From Ensifer sp. IC4062 (GTDB taxonomy: Bacteria; Pseudomonadota; Alphaproteobacteria; Rhizobiales; Rhizobiaceae), in contig NZ_JADYVD010000007.1 in the NCBI RefSeq assembly GCF_020193575.1, forward strand, positions 62,001 to 126,000: 64,000 bases of DNA, in the 5' to 3' direction. A program made the translations under genes and the position numbers. Position 1 is the first letter of the stretch. The number at the start of each line of letters is the position of its first letter. Positions 17,338 to 26,927 of this stretch are shown here, one piece after another. Below the pieces are notes generated by a model that did not search any database, was not told the origin of the DNA, and worked only from the letters and a program-made list of their open reading frames with translations.

Positions 17338-17811
17338 ATGCAGCTCAAAACCATACAGACCGCGAACCGCCCGGCGGCGGTTGTCGCCGTCGTCCTGTTC
17401 GCGATTGCCGCCGTGACCTGGTGGGACGCAAGCCACATGACCGCCCGTGCGACCTACGGGATGAGCGCGAGTGCCGCGTCTTATCTGGTGGCTGTTTTCT
17501 TCGTCGCTCTCGGGCTTGCCCATCTGGTCAATGCCTTCAAGCCGGCCGACATCGAGGCCGAGGCCGCCGACTGGGGGGCGATCGGCTGGATCGGCGTCGC
17601 ACTCGCAGGCCTTATCGGCGCGATCTGGCTGGGTGGCGGGTTCGTCCTAGGCTCGACGCTGCTCTTCGCCTTCACGACGCGGGCCTTCGGGCGCCGAGCA
17701 TTGCTCGTCGATCTCTGTTTCGGCGCCGTTTTGGCCGTCCTTGTCTTTTTCCTGTTCAACAAGCTCCTGACCCTTGCCTTGCCGATGGGTCCGCTCGAGC
17801 GGCTGTTCTGA
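17338..17811 (+). CDS. tctB: Tripartite tricarboxylate transporter, small membrane subunit
   Basis: A 157-residue membrane protein with four hydrophobic segments (about 12-30, 45-63, 78-98 and 115-135). Low sequence conservation with this topology and length is typical of TctB. It pairs with TctA, whose gene starts 9 bases after its stop. The position between tctC and tctA is the standard gene order for this transporter class. Confidence 0.9.
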   Translation: MQLKTIQTANRPAAVVAVVLFAIAAVTWWDASHMTARATYGMSASAASYLVAVFFVALGLAHLVNAFKPADIEAEAADWGAIGWIGVALAGLIGAIWLGGGFVLGSTLLFAFTTRAFGRRALLVDLCFGAVLAVLVFFLFNKLLTLALPMGPLERLF

Positions 17812-17820
17812 GGTGCGCCG

Positions 17821-19320
17821 ATGGAATCCATAGGCTTTCTCATCGACGGCTTCGCCCTTGCGATCCAGCCGGTCAACGTCATCTATGCGGCGATCGGGGT
17901 CATAATCGGCACCGCCGTCGGCGTGCTTCCGGGCATCGGTCCGGCGCTGACGGTGGCGCTCCTGCTGCCGGTGACGTTCAAGCTCGATCCGGGCGGCTCG
18001 ATTATCATGTTCGCCGGCATCTACTACGGCGGCATGTATGGCGGTTCGACGACCGCGATCCTCCTGAATACGCCGGGCGAGAGCGCCTCCGTCGTTACCG
18101 CGCTCGAAGGCAACAGGATGGCGCGGTCAGGCCGCGGCGGGCCGGCGCTGGCGACGGCCGCCATCGGCTCCTTCGTGGCCGCGCTGATTGCGACCGGGGG
18201 TCTTGCTTTCCTCGCGCCGGTGCTGGTCAAGGTCGCCGTCAAGTTCGGCCCATGGGACTATTTCGGTCTGATGCTGATCGCCTTCGTCACCGTTTCGGCG
18301 ACCTTCGGCTCCTCACCGCTGCGCGGACTGACAAGCCTTGCTTTCGGTCTGTGGCTGGGTCTTATGGGGCTCGATCAACTGAGCGGCCAGGCGCGGTTGA
18401 CCTTTGGCGTACCCGAACTTCTCGACGGCGTCGAGGTTACGACGCTTGCTGTCGGGCTGTTTGCGATCGGTGAAGCCCTGCTTGTGGCGTCGCGCCATCT
18501 CTACAAGCCGGAAAAGCCGATCCCCGTGAAGGGATCGATCTGGATGACCCGGGAAGACTGGGGCCGCTCGTGGAGGCCGTGGCTGCGCGGCACCTTGCTC
18601 GGCTTCCCGATCGGCGCGCTCCCGGCAGGTGGTGCGGAGATCCCGACATTTCTCAGCTACAACATCGAGCGCAAGCTCAGCCGCAAGCCGGAGGAGTTCG
18701 GAAGCGGTGCGATCGAGGGCGTCGCCGGCCCGGAGGCGGCGAACAACGCCTCGGCCGCCGGCACACTGGTGCCGCTCCTGACCCTCGGCCTGCCGACATC
18801 GGCGACGGCCGCGGTCATGCTGGCCGGCTTCCAGCAATACAACATCCAGCCCGGTCCGCTGCTCTTCACGCAGCATGCGGATCTGGTGTGGGGGCTGGTG
18901 GCGAGCCTGTTCATCGCCAACGTCATGCTGCTCGTGCTGAATCTGCCGCTCGTCGGCCTCTGGGTGCGCCTCTTGGCGATCCCGCTGCCGTGGCTCTATG
19001 CCGGCATCCTCGTCTTCGCCTCGATGGGGACGATCGCGGCCAATCCGTCGGTGGTGGAACTGCTGCTCTTGACGGGCTTCGGCGCCGTCGGCTTCCTGAT
19101 GCGGCGCTACGACTACCCCGTGGCGCCGGCTGTCGTCGGGCTGATCCTCGGGCCGCTGGCGGACAGCGCGCTGCGCCGGTCGCTGCAGATGAGCCTTGGA
19201 GATCCGCTCATTCTTGTGCACCACCCGAGTTCTGCCATCATGATTGCCATTGCCGCCATCGCCCTGATCGCGCCGTTCATCTTCAAGGGACTATCGCGTT
19301 TCCGGCAGGACGAGGATTGA
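17821..19320 (+). CDS. tctA: Tripartite tricarboxylate transporter, large permease
   Basis: A 499-residue permease with about twelve membrane segments. TctA signatures are clear: [17 protein letters not shown] near residue 38, [20 protein letters not shown] near 65, and the second-half repeat [23 protein letters not shown] near 305. It would move the substrate delivered by TctC across the inner membrane using an ion gradient. The last gene of the operon, it is separated from the GntR gene by a two-palindrome repeat. Confidence 0.95.
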   Translation: MESIGFLIDGFALAIQPVNVIYAAIGVIIGTAVGVLPGIGPALTVALLLPVTFKLDPGGSIIMFAGIYYGGMYGGSTTAILLNTPGESASVVTALEGNRMARSGRGGPALATAAIGSFVAALIATGGLAFLAPVLVKVAVKFGPWDYFGLMLIAFVTVSATFGSSPLRGLTSLAFGLWLGLMGLDQLSGQARLTFGVPELLDGVEVTTLAVGLFAIGEALLVASRHLYKPEKPIPVKGSIWMTREDWGRSWRPWLRGTLLGFPIGALPAGGAEIPTFLSYNIERKLSRKPEEFGSGAIEGVAGPEAANNASAAGTLVPLLTLGLPTSATAAVMLAGFQQYNIQPGPLLFTQHADLVWGLVASLFIANVMLLVLNLPLVGLWVRLLAIPLPWLYAGILVFASMGTIAANPSVVELLLLTGFGAVGFLMRRYDYPVAPAVVGLILGPLADSALRRSLQMSLGDPLILVHHPSSAIMIAIAAIALIAPFIFKGLSRFRQDED

Positions 19321-19384
19321 TGGGGGGAGGATTGACGCCCGGGTGGCTCTCTGATGAACGTTTCCGCATCGGAGTTGCCGCACG

Positions 19385-19490
19385 ACTGCATGTTTCCTTA
19401 GATCGTAGCCGATTTAAGGATAAAAAAGATGCAGCAATTCAAAGCGCTACAGCGGCCTTTGCGTGTCCCGAGAGCCGCGCGGCGCTGTAG
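19385..19490. repeat. Two-palindrome intergenic repeat, forward copy
   Basis: About 106 bp. Arm set I: CTGCATGTTTCCTTAGATC pairs with GATTTAAGGA and ATGCAG. Then the linker CAATTCAAAG, then arm set II: CGCTACAGCG pairs with CGGCGCTGTAG. It starts 65 bases after the tctA stop and could act as a transcript end. Other forward copies are at 48573 and 57777; inverted copies are at 59200 and 62153. Confidence 0.85.
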
Positions 19491-19523
19491 TCGACTCGGA
19501 AGCCTGAAATCGGATGCAAGGTC

Positions 19524-20408
19524 ATGGCACGAAACAGTCTCTCGCCTCAGATCAGCGCGAACATCGTCGAGTTCGTCAAGGCGAACAACATGCGCAAGGG
19601 ACAGCACCTGCCGCTGCAGATGCTGGCCGACACGTTCCGCGTCTCGCGCGCCCCGGTCCTGAGCGCACTTCAGAGTCTGGAGGCGTTGGGCGTTGTCCGC
19701 GCGGAGGCCAATCGTGGCTATTTCCTCGAGATCGACGGCGATGCGCTCGACGCCGCGAAGCGGGGCGCTGACCGGGAAAGCGACGGCGACGAGGCGCTCT
19801 ATTTCCGGATCGCCGAGGACCGGCTTGCCGGCAAGCTGCCGGAGCGGATGAGCGAAAACGAGCTCATGCGCCTCTACGACGTGCCGCGCACGCGGCTTTT
19901 GAAGATCCTGCACCGGATCGCGGACGAGGGCTGGATCGAGCGGCTTCCCGGCAACGGCTGGTGTTTTCGCCAGACGCTGACCTCGCGGCAGAGCTACGAG
20001 GACGGCTATGTCTTCCGCGCGGTGATCGAGCAACAGGCGATGCTGCTACCGACCTTCGAGCCGGATCCGGAAGGATTCCGCCGTGCCCGGGAGGTCCAGG
20101 CAGCGCTTCGCGACGGCGGCTATGAAAGCTGGTCGCGCGCCGAGATCTTCAAGGCGAACAACGATTTCCACGAAATGCTGGTCGCCTGCTCGCGAAACGA
20201 GTTCTTTCTCGACTCGGTGAAGCGGATCAATCGGCTGCGGCGGCTCATCGAATATCAGATCACCATCGATCGCAGCCGCCTGCCGAAACAGACGGCGGAG
20301 CACCTGCATATCCTCGACCTTCTGGAGGCGGGGCGGCGAACCGAGGCGGCGGCGTTCCTCTACACCCACATCATGGGCGCCGGCCGCATCAAGGTTCCGC
20401 AGATCTGA
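19524..20408 (+). CDS. GntR-family regulator with two winged-helix domains
   Basis: A 294-residue regulator. The first winged helix (about 8-68: LPLQMLADTFRVSRAPVLSALQSLEALGVV) is followed by a second helix-turn-helix-like segment (about 92-150: SENELMRLYDVPRTRLLKILHRIADEGWIERLPGNGW), then a C-terminal all-helical FCD-like ligand domain (FRAVIEQQAMLLP, FHEMLVACSRNEFF). Having both modules is unusual for the family. Located between tctCBA and the aconitase gene, it probably responds to a tricarboxylate and controls both. Palindromes at 20475-20510 are candidate targets. Confidence 0.85.
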   Translation: MARNSLSPQISANIVEFVKANNMRKGQHLPLQMLADTFRVSRAPVLSALQSLEALGVVRAEANRGYFLEIDGDALDAAKRGADRESDGDEALYFRIAEDRLAGKLPERMSENELMRLYDVPRTRLLKILHRIADEGWIERLPGNGWCFRQTLTSRQSYEDGYVFRAVIEQQAMLLPTFEPDPEGFRRAREVQAALRDGGYESWSRAEIFKANNDFHEMLVACSRNEFFLDSVKRINRLRRLIEYQITIDRSRLPKQTAEHLHILDLLEAGRRTEAAAFLYTHIMGAGRIKVPQI

Positions 20409-20474
20409 GCAGATAGCAGCAAACCCCGAGGAGAAGAATTCGCCCCACGGCGGGGCCGGAAGTCGGAGCATCTC

Positions 20475-20510
20475 ATGCAAATCAAGAATGCATTTTATGC
20501 TCATAATATG
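20475..20510. promoter_or_regulatory. Operator candidate upstream of the aconitase gene
   Basis: ATGCAAAT is followed by two short perfect palindromes, GCATTTTATGC (20490-20500) and CATAATATG (20502-20510). ATGCAAAT also occurs in the tctC leader at 16182-16189. This AT-rich block in GC-rich DNA, 75-110 bases before the start codon, is where the GntR regulator could act. Confidence 0.45.
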
Positions 20511-20583
20511 TGATCTTACACGGCGCTGTTGAAGCGAGAGCGCGCGGCGGATGAGCCCCGGCGGCTGGGGTAGCGGAGGACGA

Positions 20584-23196
20584 ATGGCGAAGCTGAACGT
20601 GAACGGGATCGAGTACGACATCGTCGATCTGCCGCTCGAGGCAGGCGAGCATCTCGATCGTCTTCCCTACATCCACCGCATCCTGCTTGAAAACGTCATC
20701 CGCACCGGCGGCGCGGATGCGGGGCGCGCAAAGGCCGCCATCCTCGGTTGGCTGGCAACCGGGACCAGCGAGGTGGAGATTCCGTTCCTGCCCAATCGCG
20801 TGCTGATGCACGACACGACCTGCGGCCCCGCGCTGGTGGATTTTGCCGGCATGCGCTCCGCGCTTGCGGAAGCGGGCGGCGACCCGGCTGTCCTCAATCC
20901 GGTCGTGCCTGTCGACGTCTCGACCGATCATTCGGTCGCCGTCGACGCATTCGGGGCGAGCGGCTCCGTCGAGCACAACATGAGGCGGGAGTTCGAGCGC
21001 AATGCCGAGCGCTATCGGTTCATGAAGTGGGCGAGCAACACCCTGGCCGACTTCCGCGTGCACCCGCCGGGCACGGGCATCATGCACACGCTGAACCTCG
21101 AGCGGCTTGCGACCGTCGTTGCAGCGCGCAAGGGGAACGGGACGTGCTGGGCCATGCCGGATACGCTGATCGGGACGGACAGCCACACGCCGATGATCAA
21201 CGGCATCGGCGTGCTTGCCTGGGGCGTTGGCGGACTGGAGGCCGAGAGCGTGCTTTTCGGCATGCCGGTGACGCTACGCGTGCCCGACGTCGTCGGCGTC
21301 CGGCTCACCGGCCGCCTCAAGGACGGGGTGCTCGCCACGGATTTGGCGCTGATGGTCACGCACATCCTGCGCAAGGCCGATCTCCAGGACAAATATGTCG
21401 AGTTCTTCGGACCGGGCGTGTCGACGCTGACGGCCGGCGACCGCGCGGTGGTGGCGAACATGACGCCCGAGTTCGGCGCCAACAGCGGCTATTTCCCGAT
21501 CGATGGCCGTACCATCGATTATCTGAAGGCGACCGGGCGCCCGGAGGCCGGGACCGAGCTCGTCGAAAGCTATTCGAAACGCGTCGGGTTGTGGTTCGAT
21601 CCATCCGCGGAGCCGAGATACACGAGCGTGGTCGACATCGACCTTTCTGCGGTGGAGCCGAGCCTTGCCGGCCCGAGACGCCCGCAGGACCGGATTGCCG
21701 TAAGCGCCACGGCTGGCGCGATCCGCGCCATGAAGAAGGATCATGCCTGGCAAAAGGGAGGCGGCGAGCCCGGTGACGGCGCGGTGGCGATTGCCGCGAT
21801 CACCAGCTGTACCAACACCACCGACCCGCGGCTGCTGATTGCCGCGGGGCTTCTGGCGAGGAAAGCCTGTGCCCTCGGGCTGCGCCCACCCCATTGGGTG
21901 AAGACGTCGCTGGCGCCGGGATCGCCGACGGCGGAACGATATCTCAGGCGGGCAGGGCTGCTCGCCGATCTCGAGGCGGTCGGCTTCGGCATCGTCGGCT
22001 ATGGCTGCACCACCTGCATCGGCAATTCCGGTCCGTTGACCGAGCCGATCTCTGAGGCGATGGCGAAGCGCGAGATCCTTCCTGCCGCGGTGCTTTCCGG
22101 CAACCGCAACTTTCCCGGCCGCGTTCATCCTCAGCTTGAGGCGGGCTTCCTGGCATCGCCCCCGTTGGTCGTCGCCTTTGCGCTCGCGGGCACGGTGGAT
22201 CTCGATCTGCTCACCGATCCGATCGGCGTCGCCGCCGACGGGCGGCCGGTCACGCTTTCCATGCTGTGGCCGACGGCCCTGGAGATCGACGCGGCGCTGG
22301 CGCACGCAGCCGATGTGGGTGATTACGCTCCGGCTTACGATGAGGCCGAAGCAAATCGGGTCTGGCAGGCGCTCGACGCCCCGACGACGACTCTCTTCCC
22401 GTGGGATGGGGCCTCGACCTACATCCGCCGCCCGCCCTTCGCGAGCTTCGGGTCGGGCACGCTTCTCGGTCACTATCGAGCCCATCCAATCCTGGTTCTC
22501 GGCGACGACATCACAACCGACCACATTTCGCCGGCGGGCGCGATCCCGGCGGCAAGCGAGGCGGGACGCTATCTGGTCGAGCACCGCGCCGACCCGGCGG
22601 ACCTTAACGTCTATTCCTCCCGCCGGGGCAACTTCGAGGTCATGGTGCGGGGGCTCTTTACCAACAGGACCGTGCGGAACATGGCAGGCTCGAACGTGCC
22701 GCCGGGCTCCACGCTTCACGTGCCGTCCGGCGAGGTCATGCCGCTCTGGGCGGCGGCCGAGAGATACAGGGCAGAGCGGCAGGCGGTGGTCGTCGTCGCC
22801 GGCGAGCGCTACGGCATGGGGTCTTCGCGGGACTGGGCCGCCAAGGGTGTCGCGATGCTCGGTGTCCGCGCCGTGTTGGCGCTGAGCTTCGAGCGCATCC
22901 ACCGCTGGAACCTGATCGGAATGGGCATCTTGCCGATGCGCCTGCCGACTGATTTCGGCCCCACGGAGCTGGCGCTCCAGCCGGGCGATCAGATCGAGGT
23001 GAAGGTGGCCGAGGCGGCGATCAGCCCGCGTTGTCCGGTCGAGATCGTGATCCGGCGGCGCGACGGCGACGATCTGCACTTTTCGGCCACAGCCGCGATC
23101 GAGACCACCGCCGAGGTCGAAATCCTGCGCGCCGGCGGCATCCTACCGCTGATACTAGGACGGGCGATGGCGCGGAGCGGTTCAGGGGATGCCTGA
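20584..23196 (+). CDS. acnA: Aconitate hydratase, AcnA type
   Basis: An 870-residue AcnA-type enzyme of normal length. The [4Fe-4S] ligands are Cys409 (ITSCTNTTDP), Cys475 and Cys478 (GYGCTTCIGNSG). Substrate-binding motifs include GTDSHTPMING, VLGDDITTDHISPAG and GERYGMGSSRDWAAKGV. It would interconvert citrate and isocitrate through cis-aconitate, or act on a related tricarboxylate. The start at 20584 follows GCGGAGG. Rhizobia normally have a chromosomal housekeeping aconitase, so this copy beside tctCBA and a GntR regulator is probably a catabolic paralogue. 2-methyl-cis-aconitate hydratase is an alternative that motifs alone cannot exclude. Confidence 0.9.
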   Translation: MAKLNVNGIEYDIVDLPLEAGEHLDRLPYIHRILLENVIRTGGADAGRAKAAILGWLATGTSEVEIPFLPNRVLMHDTTCGPALVDFAGMRSALAEAGGDPAVLNPVVPVDVSTDHSVAVDAFGASGSVEHNMRREFERNAERYRFMKWASNTLADFRVHPPGTGIMHTLNLERLATVVAARKGNGTCWAMPDTLIGTDSHTPMINGIGVLAWGVGGLEAESVLFGMPVTLRVPDVVGVRLTGRLKDGVLATDLALMVTHILRKADLQDKYVEFFGPGVSTLTAGDRAVVANMTPEFGANSGYFPIDGRTIDYLKATGRPEAGTELVESYSKRVGLWFDPSAEPRYTSVVDIDLSAVEPSLAGPRRPQDRIAVSATAGAIRAMKKDHAWQKGGGEPGDGAVAIAAITSCTNTTDPRLLIAAGLLARKACALGLRPPHWVKTSLAPGSPTAERYLRRAGLLADLEAVGFGIVGYGCTTCIGNSGPLTEPISEAMAKREILPAAVLSGNRNFPGRVHPQLEAGFLASPPLVVAFALAGTVDLDLLTDPIGVAADGRPVTLSMLWPTALEIDAALAHAADVGDYAPAYDEAEANRVWQALDAPTTTLFPWDGASTYIRRPPFASFGSGTLLGHYRAHPILVLGDDITTDHISPAGAIPAASEAGRYLVEHRADPADLNVYSSRRGNFEVMVRGLFTNRTVRNMAGSNVPPGSTLHVPSGEVMPLWAAAERYRAERQAVVVVAGERYGMGSSRDWAAKGVAMLGVRAVLALSFERIHRWNLIGMGILPMRLPTDFGPTELALQPGDQIEVKVAEAAISPRCPVEIVIRRRDGDDLHFSATAAIETTAEVEILRAGGILPLILGRAMARSGSGDA

Positions 23197-23334
23197 GAGT
23201 CACGTCAGAATTTGCAGAAGGAATGCGGTCTTGAGTGCTTTGACCATGATGTCCGCTTCCGCCGGTGGCGCGACAGGTTTCAGTTGTCGCGGTCCGTTTC
23301 CGCACTTCTAGATAGTGCTGAACGCTGGCGATCG

Positions 23335-23916
23335 CTAGATCCGGTTCAAAAACTCGAGCACCCGCCGGGTGAGCAGCGCGGCGGCGTCGGGGTCATATGA
23401 GGGGAGGGAGCTGTCGGCGAAGTAGTGCTGGTCGCCGGGGTAGAGGAAAAGCTCGGCATCCCTGACGTTTGCCACGATCTCGCGGGCGGCATCGATGTCG
23501 CCTTCGCCGACGAAGATCGGGTCGTTATCCATGCCGTGGATCTGGACCGGCACGCGGTCCGGCCATGGCCCGAAGGCCCAGGCTCCGCTGATCGGCAGGC
23601 AGGAGTGGAAGAGCAGCGCTCCGCGCGCTCCGGGCCGGGTTTGTGCAAGCTTCTGCGCCGGCAGCACGCCGAACGAGAACCCGGCATAGACGAGGTCGTT
23701 TGGCAGGTCGTCGGCGATGCGGACGCCGCGCTCGCGCATCTCGTCGAAGCCGATCCCTTCGATATAGGCGAGCCCCTCGGGGATGCTCTGGAACGCGCGC
23801 CCGTCGAAGAGGTCCGGCGTGTGGACGGTATGCCCGGCTTGCCGCAGCGCGTCGGCGAAGGCGTGCACGCCAGAGGTCAGCCCCTGGGCGTGATGGAACA
23901 GCAGGACCTCGGCCAT
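23335..23916 (-). CDS. Dienelactone hydrolase-family alpha/beta hydrolase
   Basis: The start at 23916 (MAEVLLFHHAQGL) follows CGGAGG and gives 193 residues. The fold shows VLLFHHAQG, the nucleophile elbow YAGFSFGVLPAQKL (Ser in place of the classical DLH Cys), and the C-terminal acid/His pair (GDQHYFADSS). The substrate is unknown. It appears monocistronic, in opposite orientation to the aconitase gene and 138 bases from it, with no gene between. Confidence 0.82.
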   Translation of the reverse strand: MAEVLLFHHAQGLTSGVHAFADALRQAGHTVHTPDLFDGRAFQSIPEGLAYIEGIGFDEMRERGVRIADDLPNDLVYAGFSFGVLPAQKLAQTRPGARGALLFHSCLPISGAWAFGPWPDRVPVQIHGMDNDPIFVGEGDIDAAREIVANVRDAELFLYPGDQHYFADSSLPSYDPDAAALLTRRVLEFLNRI

Positions 23917-24101
23917 GGGGCGCCTCCGGGCGGAATGGAAAGGAACACGCAGCGGGTCGTCATCCGCTAACCGCGAAGAGTGTGCCACTTTTGGGGACGC
24001 GCTCTCCTTCACCGCAGGGCTACCACAAGCGGACACGGACGCTCAAGGCCGTGGCCTGACGGCAACGGCCTGCCTGCTCAAGCATGCGTTAAATCGGCTC
24101 C

Positions 24102-25172
24102 CTATGCGGAAGCCCGCGCCAGCCCGTGCGCCACCAGCCGATCGATGAGCTCGGCATAGCCGACGCCGCTTGCCGCCATGGCTTTCGGATACATGCTGAT
24201 ATCGGTGAAGCCGGGAATGGTGTTGAGCTCGTTGATCAGGAAACGCATGTCCGGCGTCAGGAAGAAATCGACGCGTGCCATGCCGTCGCAGCCGACCGCC
24301 CGGAAGGCCATTGCGGCCGCCGCGCGGATGCGGACTTCGAGCTCTTCCGGCAATTCCGCCGGCACTTTCAAGGCCGCGCCGTCCTCGTCGATATATTTGG
24401 CGTCGTAGCTGTAGAAACCGTAGCTTGCGGCCGGCACGATCTCGCCGGGACGGGAAACGAAGAGGCCGCCTTCCGGATCCTCGAGCACGCTCAACTCGAT
24501 CTCGCGGCCGCGGATGAATTCCTCGGCCAGGAGCTTGCGGTCGTGCTTGAAGCCTTCCTCAAGTGCGGCCGTGTAGTCCTCCTCAGTCGAAACCTTGCTG
24601 ACGCCGACGGAGGAGCCCTGCCGGGCCGGCTTGATGAAAAGCGGAAGCCCGAGCGTGCGTTCAAGTTCGGCAAAGGCCGGCGCGACGCCCAGGTGGATGG
24701 TGACGGATCGCGCGGTCGGCAGACCCGCCTCGTTGAGGAGACGCTTGGCAATGTCCTTGTCGAGCGCGGCGGCGGAACCGAGAATACCGCAGCCGACGAG
24801 CGGCACGCGCGCCACCTCTGCGAGCCCCTGTACGGCGCCGTCCTCGCCATGGAGGCCGTGCAGCACCGGGAAGAGAAGATCGATCTGCGGCAGCGCATAG
24901 GGCGCGTCATCGATCGGGATCGCCAGGATACGTCCCTTGCCGCCCGGCACGAGCGAGACTTCCGTGCCGCTTGCGGGCTTCGCGAACGTGCCATTCTCGA
25001 AACGGCTCAGCAGCCATTGCCCCTCGCGGGTAATGAAGATGGGAACCGCATCGTATTTTTCGGGCTCCAGCGCGCGCATGACATTGGTTGCCGATAGTAC
25101 CGAAACGTCATGCTCGGCGGAGCGCCCGCCAAAGAGCACGGCAATGCGCAGTCTGTTCGAAGAAGTGGCCAC
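24102..25172 (-). CDS. ddlA: D-alanine--D-alanine ligase
   Basis: A 356-residue ATP-grasp ligase read from GTG 25172 (VATSSNRLRIAVLFGGRSAEHDVS). Motifs: GGRSAEHDVS, VLHGLHGEDGAVQG, PLFIKPARQGSSVGV, and the metal-binding VDFFLTPDMRFLINELNTIPGFT. It joins two D-Ala to make the peptidoglycan terminal dipeptide in the cytoplasm. The SAEHDVS variant and free-standing position, away from ftsQAZ-type genes, suggest the DdlA paralogue rather than the cell-division-cluster DdlB. A longer ATG reading to 25223 adds residues unlikely to belong to the enzyme. The region before it holds repeat fragments. Confidence 0.9.
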   Translation of the reverse strand: MATSSNRLRIAVLFGGRSAEHDVSVLSATNVMRALEPEKYDAVPIFITREGQWLLSRFENGTFAKPASGTEVSLVPGGKGRILAIPIDDAPYALPQIDLLFPVLHGLHGEDGAVQGLAEVARVPLVGCGILGSAAALDKDIAKRLLNEAGLPTARSVTIHLGVAPAFAELERTLGLPLFIKPARQGSSVGVSKVSTEEDYTAALEEGFKHDRKLLAEEFIRGREIELSVLEDPEGGLFVSRPGEIVPAASYGFYSYDAKYIDEDGAALKVPAELPEELEVRIRAAAAMAFRAVGCDGMARVDFFLTPDMRFLINELNTIPGFTDISMYPKAMAASGVGYAELIDRLVAHGLARASA

Positions 25173-25209
25173 GAAAAAAGCTCCCAGGAAATCGGGTTTG
25201 TAAGGCTTC

Positions 25210-25250
25210 CTGCATTTCCCCAAATCGCGACCGATTTAAGGAGAAAATTG
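25210..25250. repeat. Partial two-palindrome repeat (arm set I only)
   Basis: CTGCATTTCCCCAAATCG and CGATTTAAGGAGAAAA match the first hairpin of the 106-bp element; the second hairpin is missing. It overlaps the leader of the ddl gene. Confidence 0.5.
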
Positions 25251-25675
25251 TGGGGCGGCGCGCAAGTCAGCTTCGCGCCCCGGAGTCGCCATTTTACCTA
25301 CAACCTTAAAGGTCGGGACCGGGGTGTGCCCCGGTCGCAAGATCAAGCCGTGGTTCGGCAGGCGGGTCACCCACATTCCCTCAGCGCGCCCCGGAGTCAC
25401 CAGCAGATCTCCCTCAGGCGTCGCGAGCCTATTGGGCGTCGCTTTGCCTGGGCCCGCGCTTAGGCTCCTAGCCGCTGATCGCCGGCAGACAGATCGGCGC
25501 GAACCATTCCCCTTGTTGCTCCAATCACGACGCGGGGCGTGCCGGTGAGTATCTCAAGCCGGCGCTCCTCCATGGCCGTGGTGGGCGCAAAAGCCTGTGG
25601 TCCCACAGACCCGAGCGTCACAATCAAACAGGCGATCCGGCAGTGGGTAAAACGACGAATTCATCAACAATGGCG
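25251..25675. other. Intergenic region with one GC hairpin
   Basis: GACCGGGG-TGTG-CCCCGGTC (25317-25336) is a perfect 8-bp stem with a 4-base loop but no T-run. No reading frame in the remainder looks coding. It separates the divergently placed ends of the ddl leader and the last Rnk-like gene. Confidence 0.45.
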
Positions 25676-26290
25676 TCAGCCAATCGAACGGTTGACCCGC
25701 CCGCCCGGCGATCGTTCGGGCGCGCCACCTTCATTCTCCCACACAGCCAATGATTCTGCTTCCCATGTCGCAACTTCTTCGCCGTGGCTGCGAATGTAAC
25801 CAGCAGACGGGCCAGGAGGATCCGCGTCCGGATTGCCAGGATTTGTCGCCCCTTCAATGCGGTGCGATCCGAAATCGTGGACAATCTGCCTGGTCGTGCG
25901 ACCCTTTTCTGCCGCCTCCGGCTGATAGACGACCTTCTCGACCGTAATCCTCTCCACGGCCTCTCCTGGCCGCTGCAGAATGACGCTTTGTCCCTCTGCA
26001 AGACCCAACATTGCCAATCTGCGCGGATTGGTAATGGACAACGTCAGACCGACCCGCCCGCGCATCGCATCGTGGGTTGCCGCAGTACCGCCCTCGATAC
26101 GATGGCTGACGTGGCTGTTAAGTGTCACAATGGTCGAAGGGATGTCCTTCCGGAACATGACTATTACCTTCGTCAGTTTGTGCTGCAGGATTGCGCGCAC
26201 CAGGTCATCGTTGCTCGGCCATCGTTCCTGCAAGATCTTCAAGAGAGTGAAGTCCCTGGTCGTGAGTCGACAGACATCGGATATGAACAT
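25676..26290 (-). CDS. Rnk-like protein (divergent GreA/B C-terminal fold)
   Basis: The start at 26290 (MFISDVCRLTTRDF) has GGGAG upstream and gives 204 residues. Residues 5-125 resemble the nucleoside-diphosphate-kinase-regulator fold: an N-terminal helical pair (FTLLKILQERW), then the beta domain with IVTLNSHVSHRI and LSITNPRRLAMLGLAEGQSVIL. The C-terminal 70 residues are low-complexity and not recognised. It is the most divergent and last of three Rnk-like genes in the leftward operon beginning with the PtsN-like gene. It may bind RNA polymerase or other targets, as GreA-like proteins do; this is an inference. Confidence 0.65.
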   Translation of the reverse strand: MFISDVCRLTTRDFTLLKILQERWPSNDDLVRAILQHKLTKVIVMFRKDIPSTIVTLNSHVSHRIEGGTAATHDAMRGRVGLTLSITNPRRLAMLGLAEGQSVILQRPGEAVERITVEKVVYQPEAAEKGRTTRQIVHDFGSHRIEGATNPGNPDADPPGPSAGYIRSHGEEVATWEAESLAVWENEGGAPERSPGGRVNRSIG

Positions 26291-26468
26291 GGTACGTCTC
26301 CCGCCGACCCGCCCCAAACGGTGCCGGCGACAAGTGTTGCTTGTGTTCGGGGTGATCCCCTGCGCCGCAACCAGATCTGGGACAGGACCGGCGCAGGGGT
26401 CATGCTCCTGCGATGAGACGGTCCCTGTAAGCGAGCGGGCGGAGACCATGCGTGACGGCCAACATCAT

Positions 26469-26927
26469 CTAGGCTCCGGACAGGATTACATGGCGAGGAT
26501 CATCCGATCCCCGGTGAGTTGACGAAGCTGGTGGCGCCTGACCGACCGACAGCACGATCAATTCGTGCTTCTGGCTATGATGGTCGGTCCAAGTAGCTGA
26601 CTGCCCAGCCGAAAGACCCAAGAGAGCGGTCCCGATGGGGTTGAGCACTGATATCTTTCCTACGGAGAGGTCGGCATCGCGGGGAAAGACAAGCGTGATC
26701 GTCCGCGTATCGCCTCTGTCGGTCTTGTAGCGGACGGTCGATCCCATCCGCACAATGTTCTCCAGATCCGAGTCAACAACGACATGTCCGCGGTCGAGTT
26801 TGAGAAGCAACGCTTCGGATTCCACCGCCAACCGCGCGGCGGCGAGCGCCAGTTTTGCAAGGCGCTTGTAGTCCCCGGCGTTAATGGTGATGGTCGGCTT
26901 AAGACGAATATCGGTTCTATTGTGCAT
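26469..26927 (-). CDS. Rnk-like nucleoside-diphosphate-kinase-regulator family protein
   Basis: A 152-residue protein starting MHNRTDIRLKPTITI. It shows the Rnk layout: an N-terminal coiled segment (YKRLAKLALAAARLAVESEAL), then VRMGSTVRYKTDRGDTRTI, LVFPRDADLSVGKISVLNPIGTA-like strands and LLGLSAGQSATW. It is closely similar to the gene at 27475 in the motif order GSTV-Y-TD-GD-RT-TLVFP-DAD-S-GKIS. Its ATG lies within the last codons of the upstream small membrane-protein gene (11-base overlap), implying coupling. Confidence 0.8.
   Translation of the reverse strand: MHNRTDIRLKPTITINAGDYKRLAKLALAAARLAVESEALLLKLDRGHVVVDSDLENIVRMGSTVRYKTDRGDTRTITLVFPRDADLSVGKISVLNPIGTALLGLSAGQSATWTDHHSQKHELIVLSVGQAPPASSTHRGSDDPRHVILSGA

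Noticed and set aside
21274-23079. Reverse-strand frame of about 600 codons inside the aconitase gene
   Set aside because: Composition is Arg/His/Asp-rich nonsense; the forward frame has all aconitase cysteines and motifs.
25317-25336. Perfect GC hairpin as terminator for ddl or the Rnk-like gene
   Set aside because: No T-run on either strand and wrong side of both genes; listed only as a hairpin.
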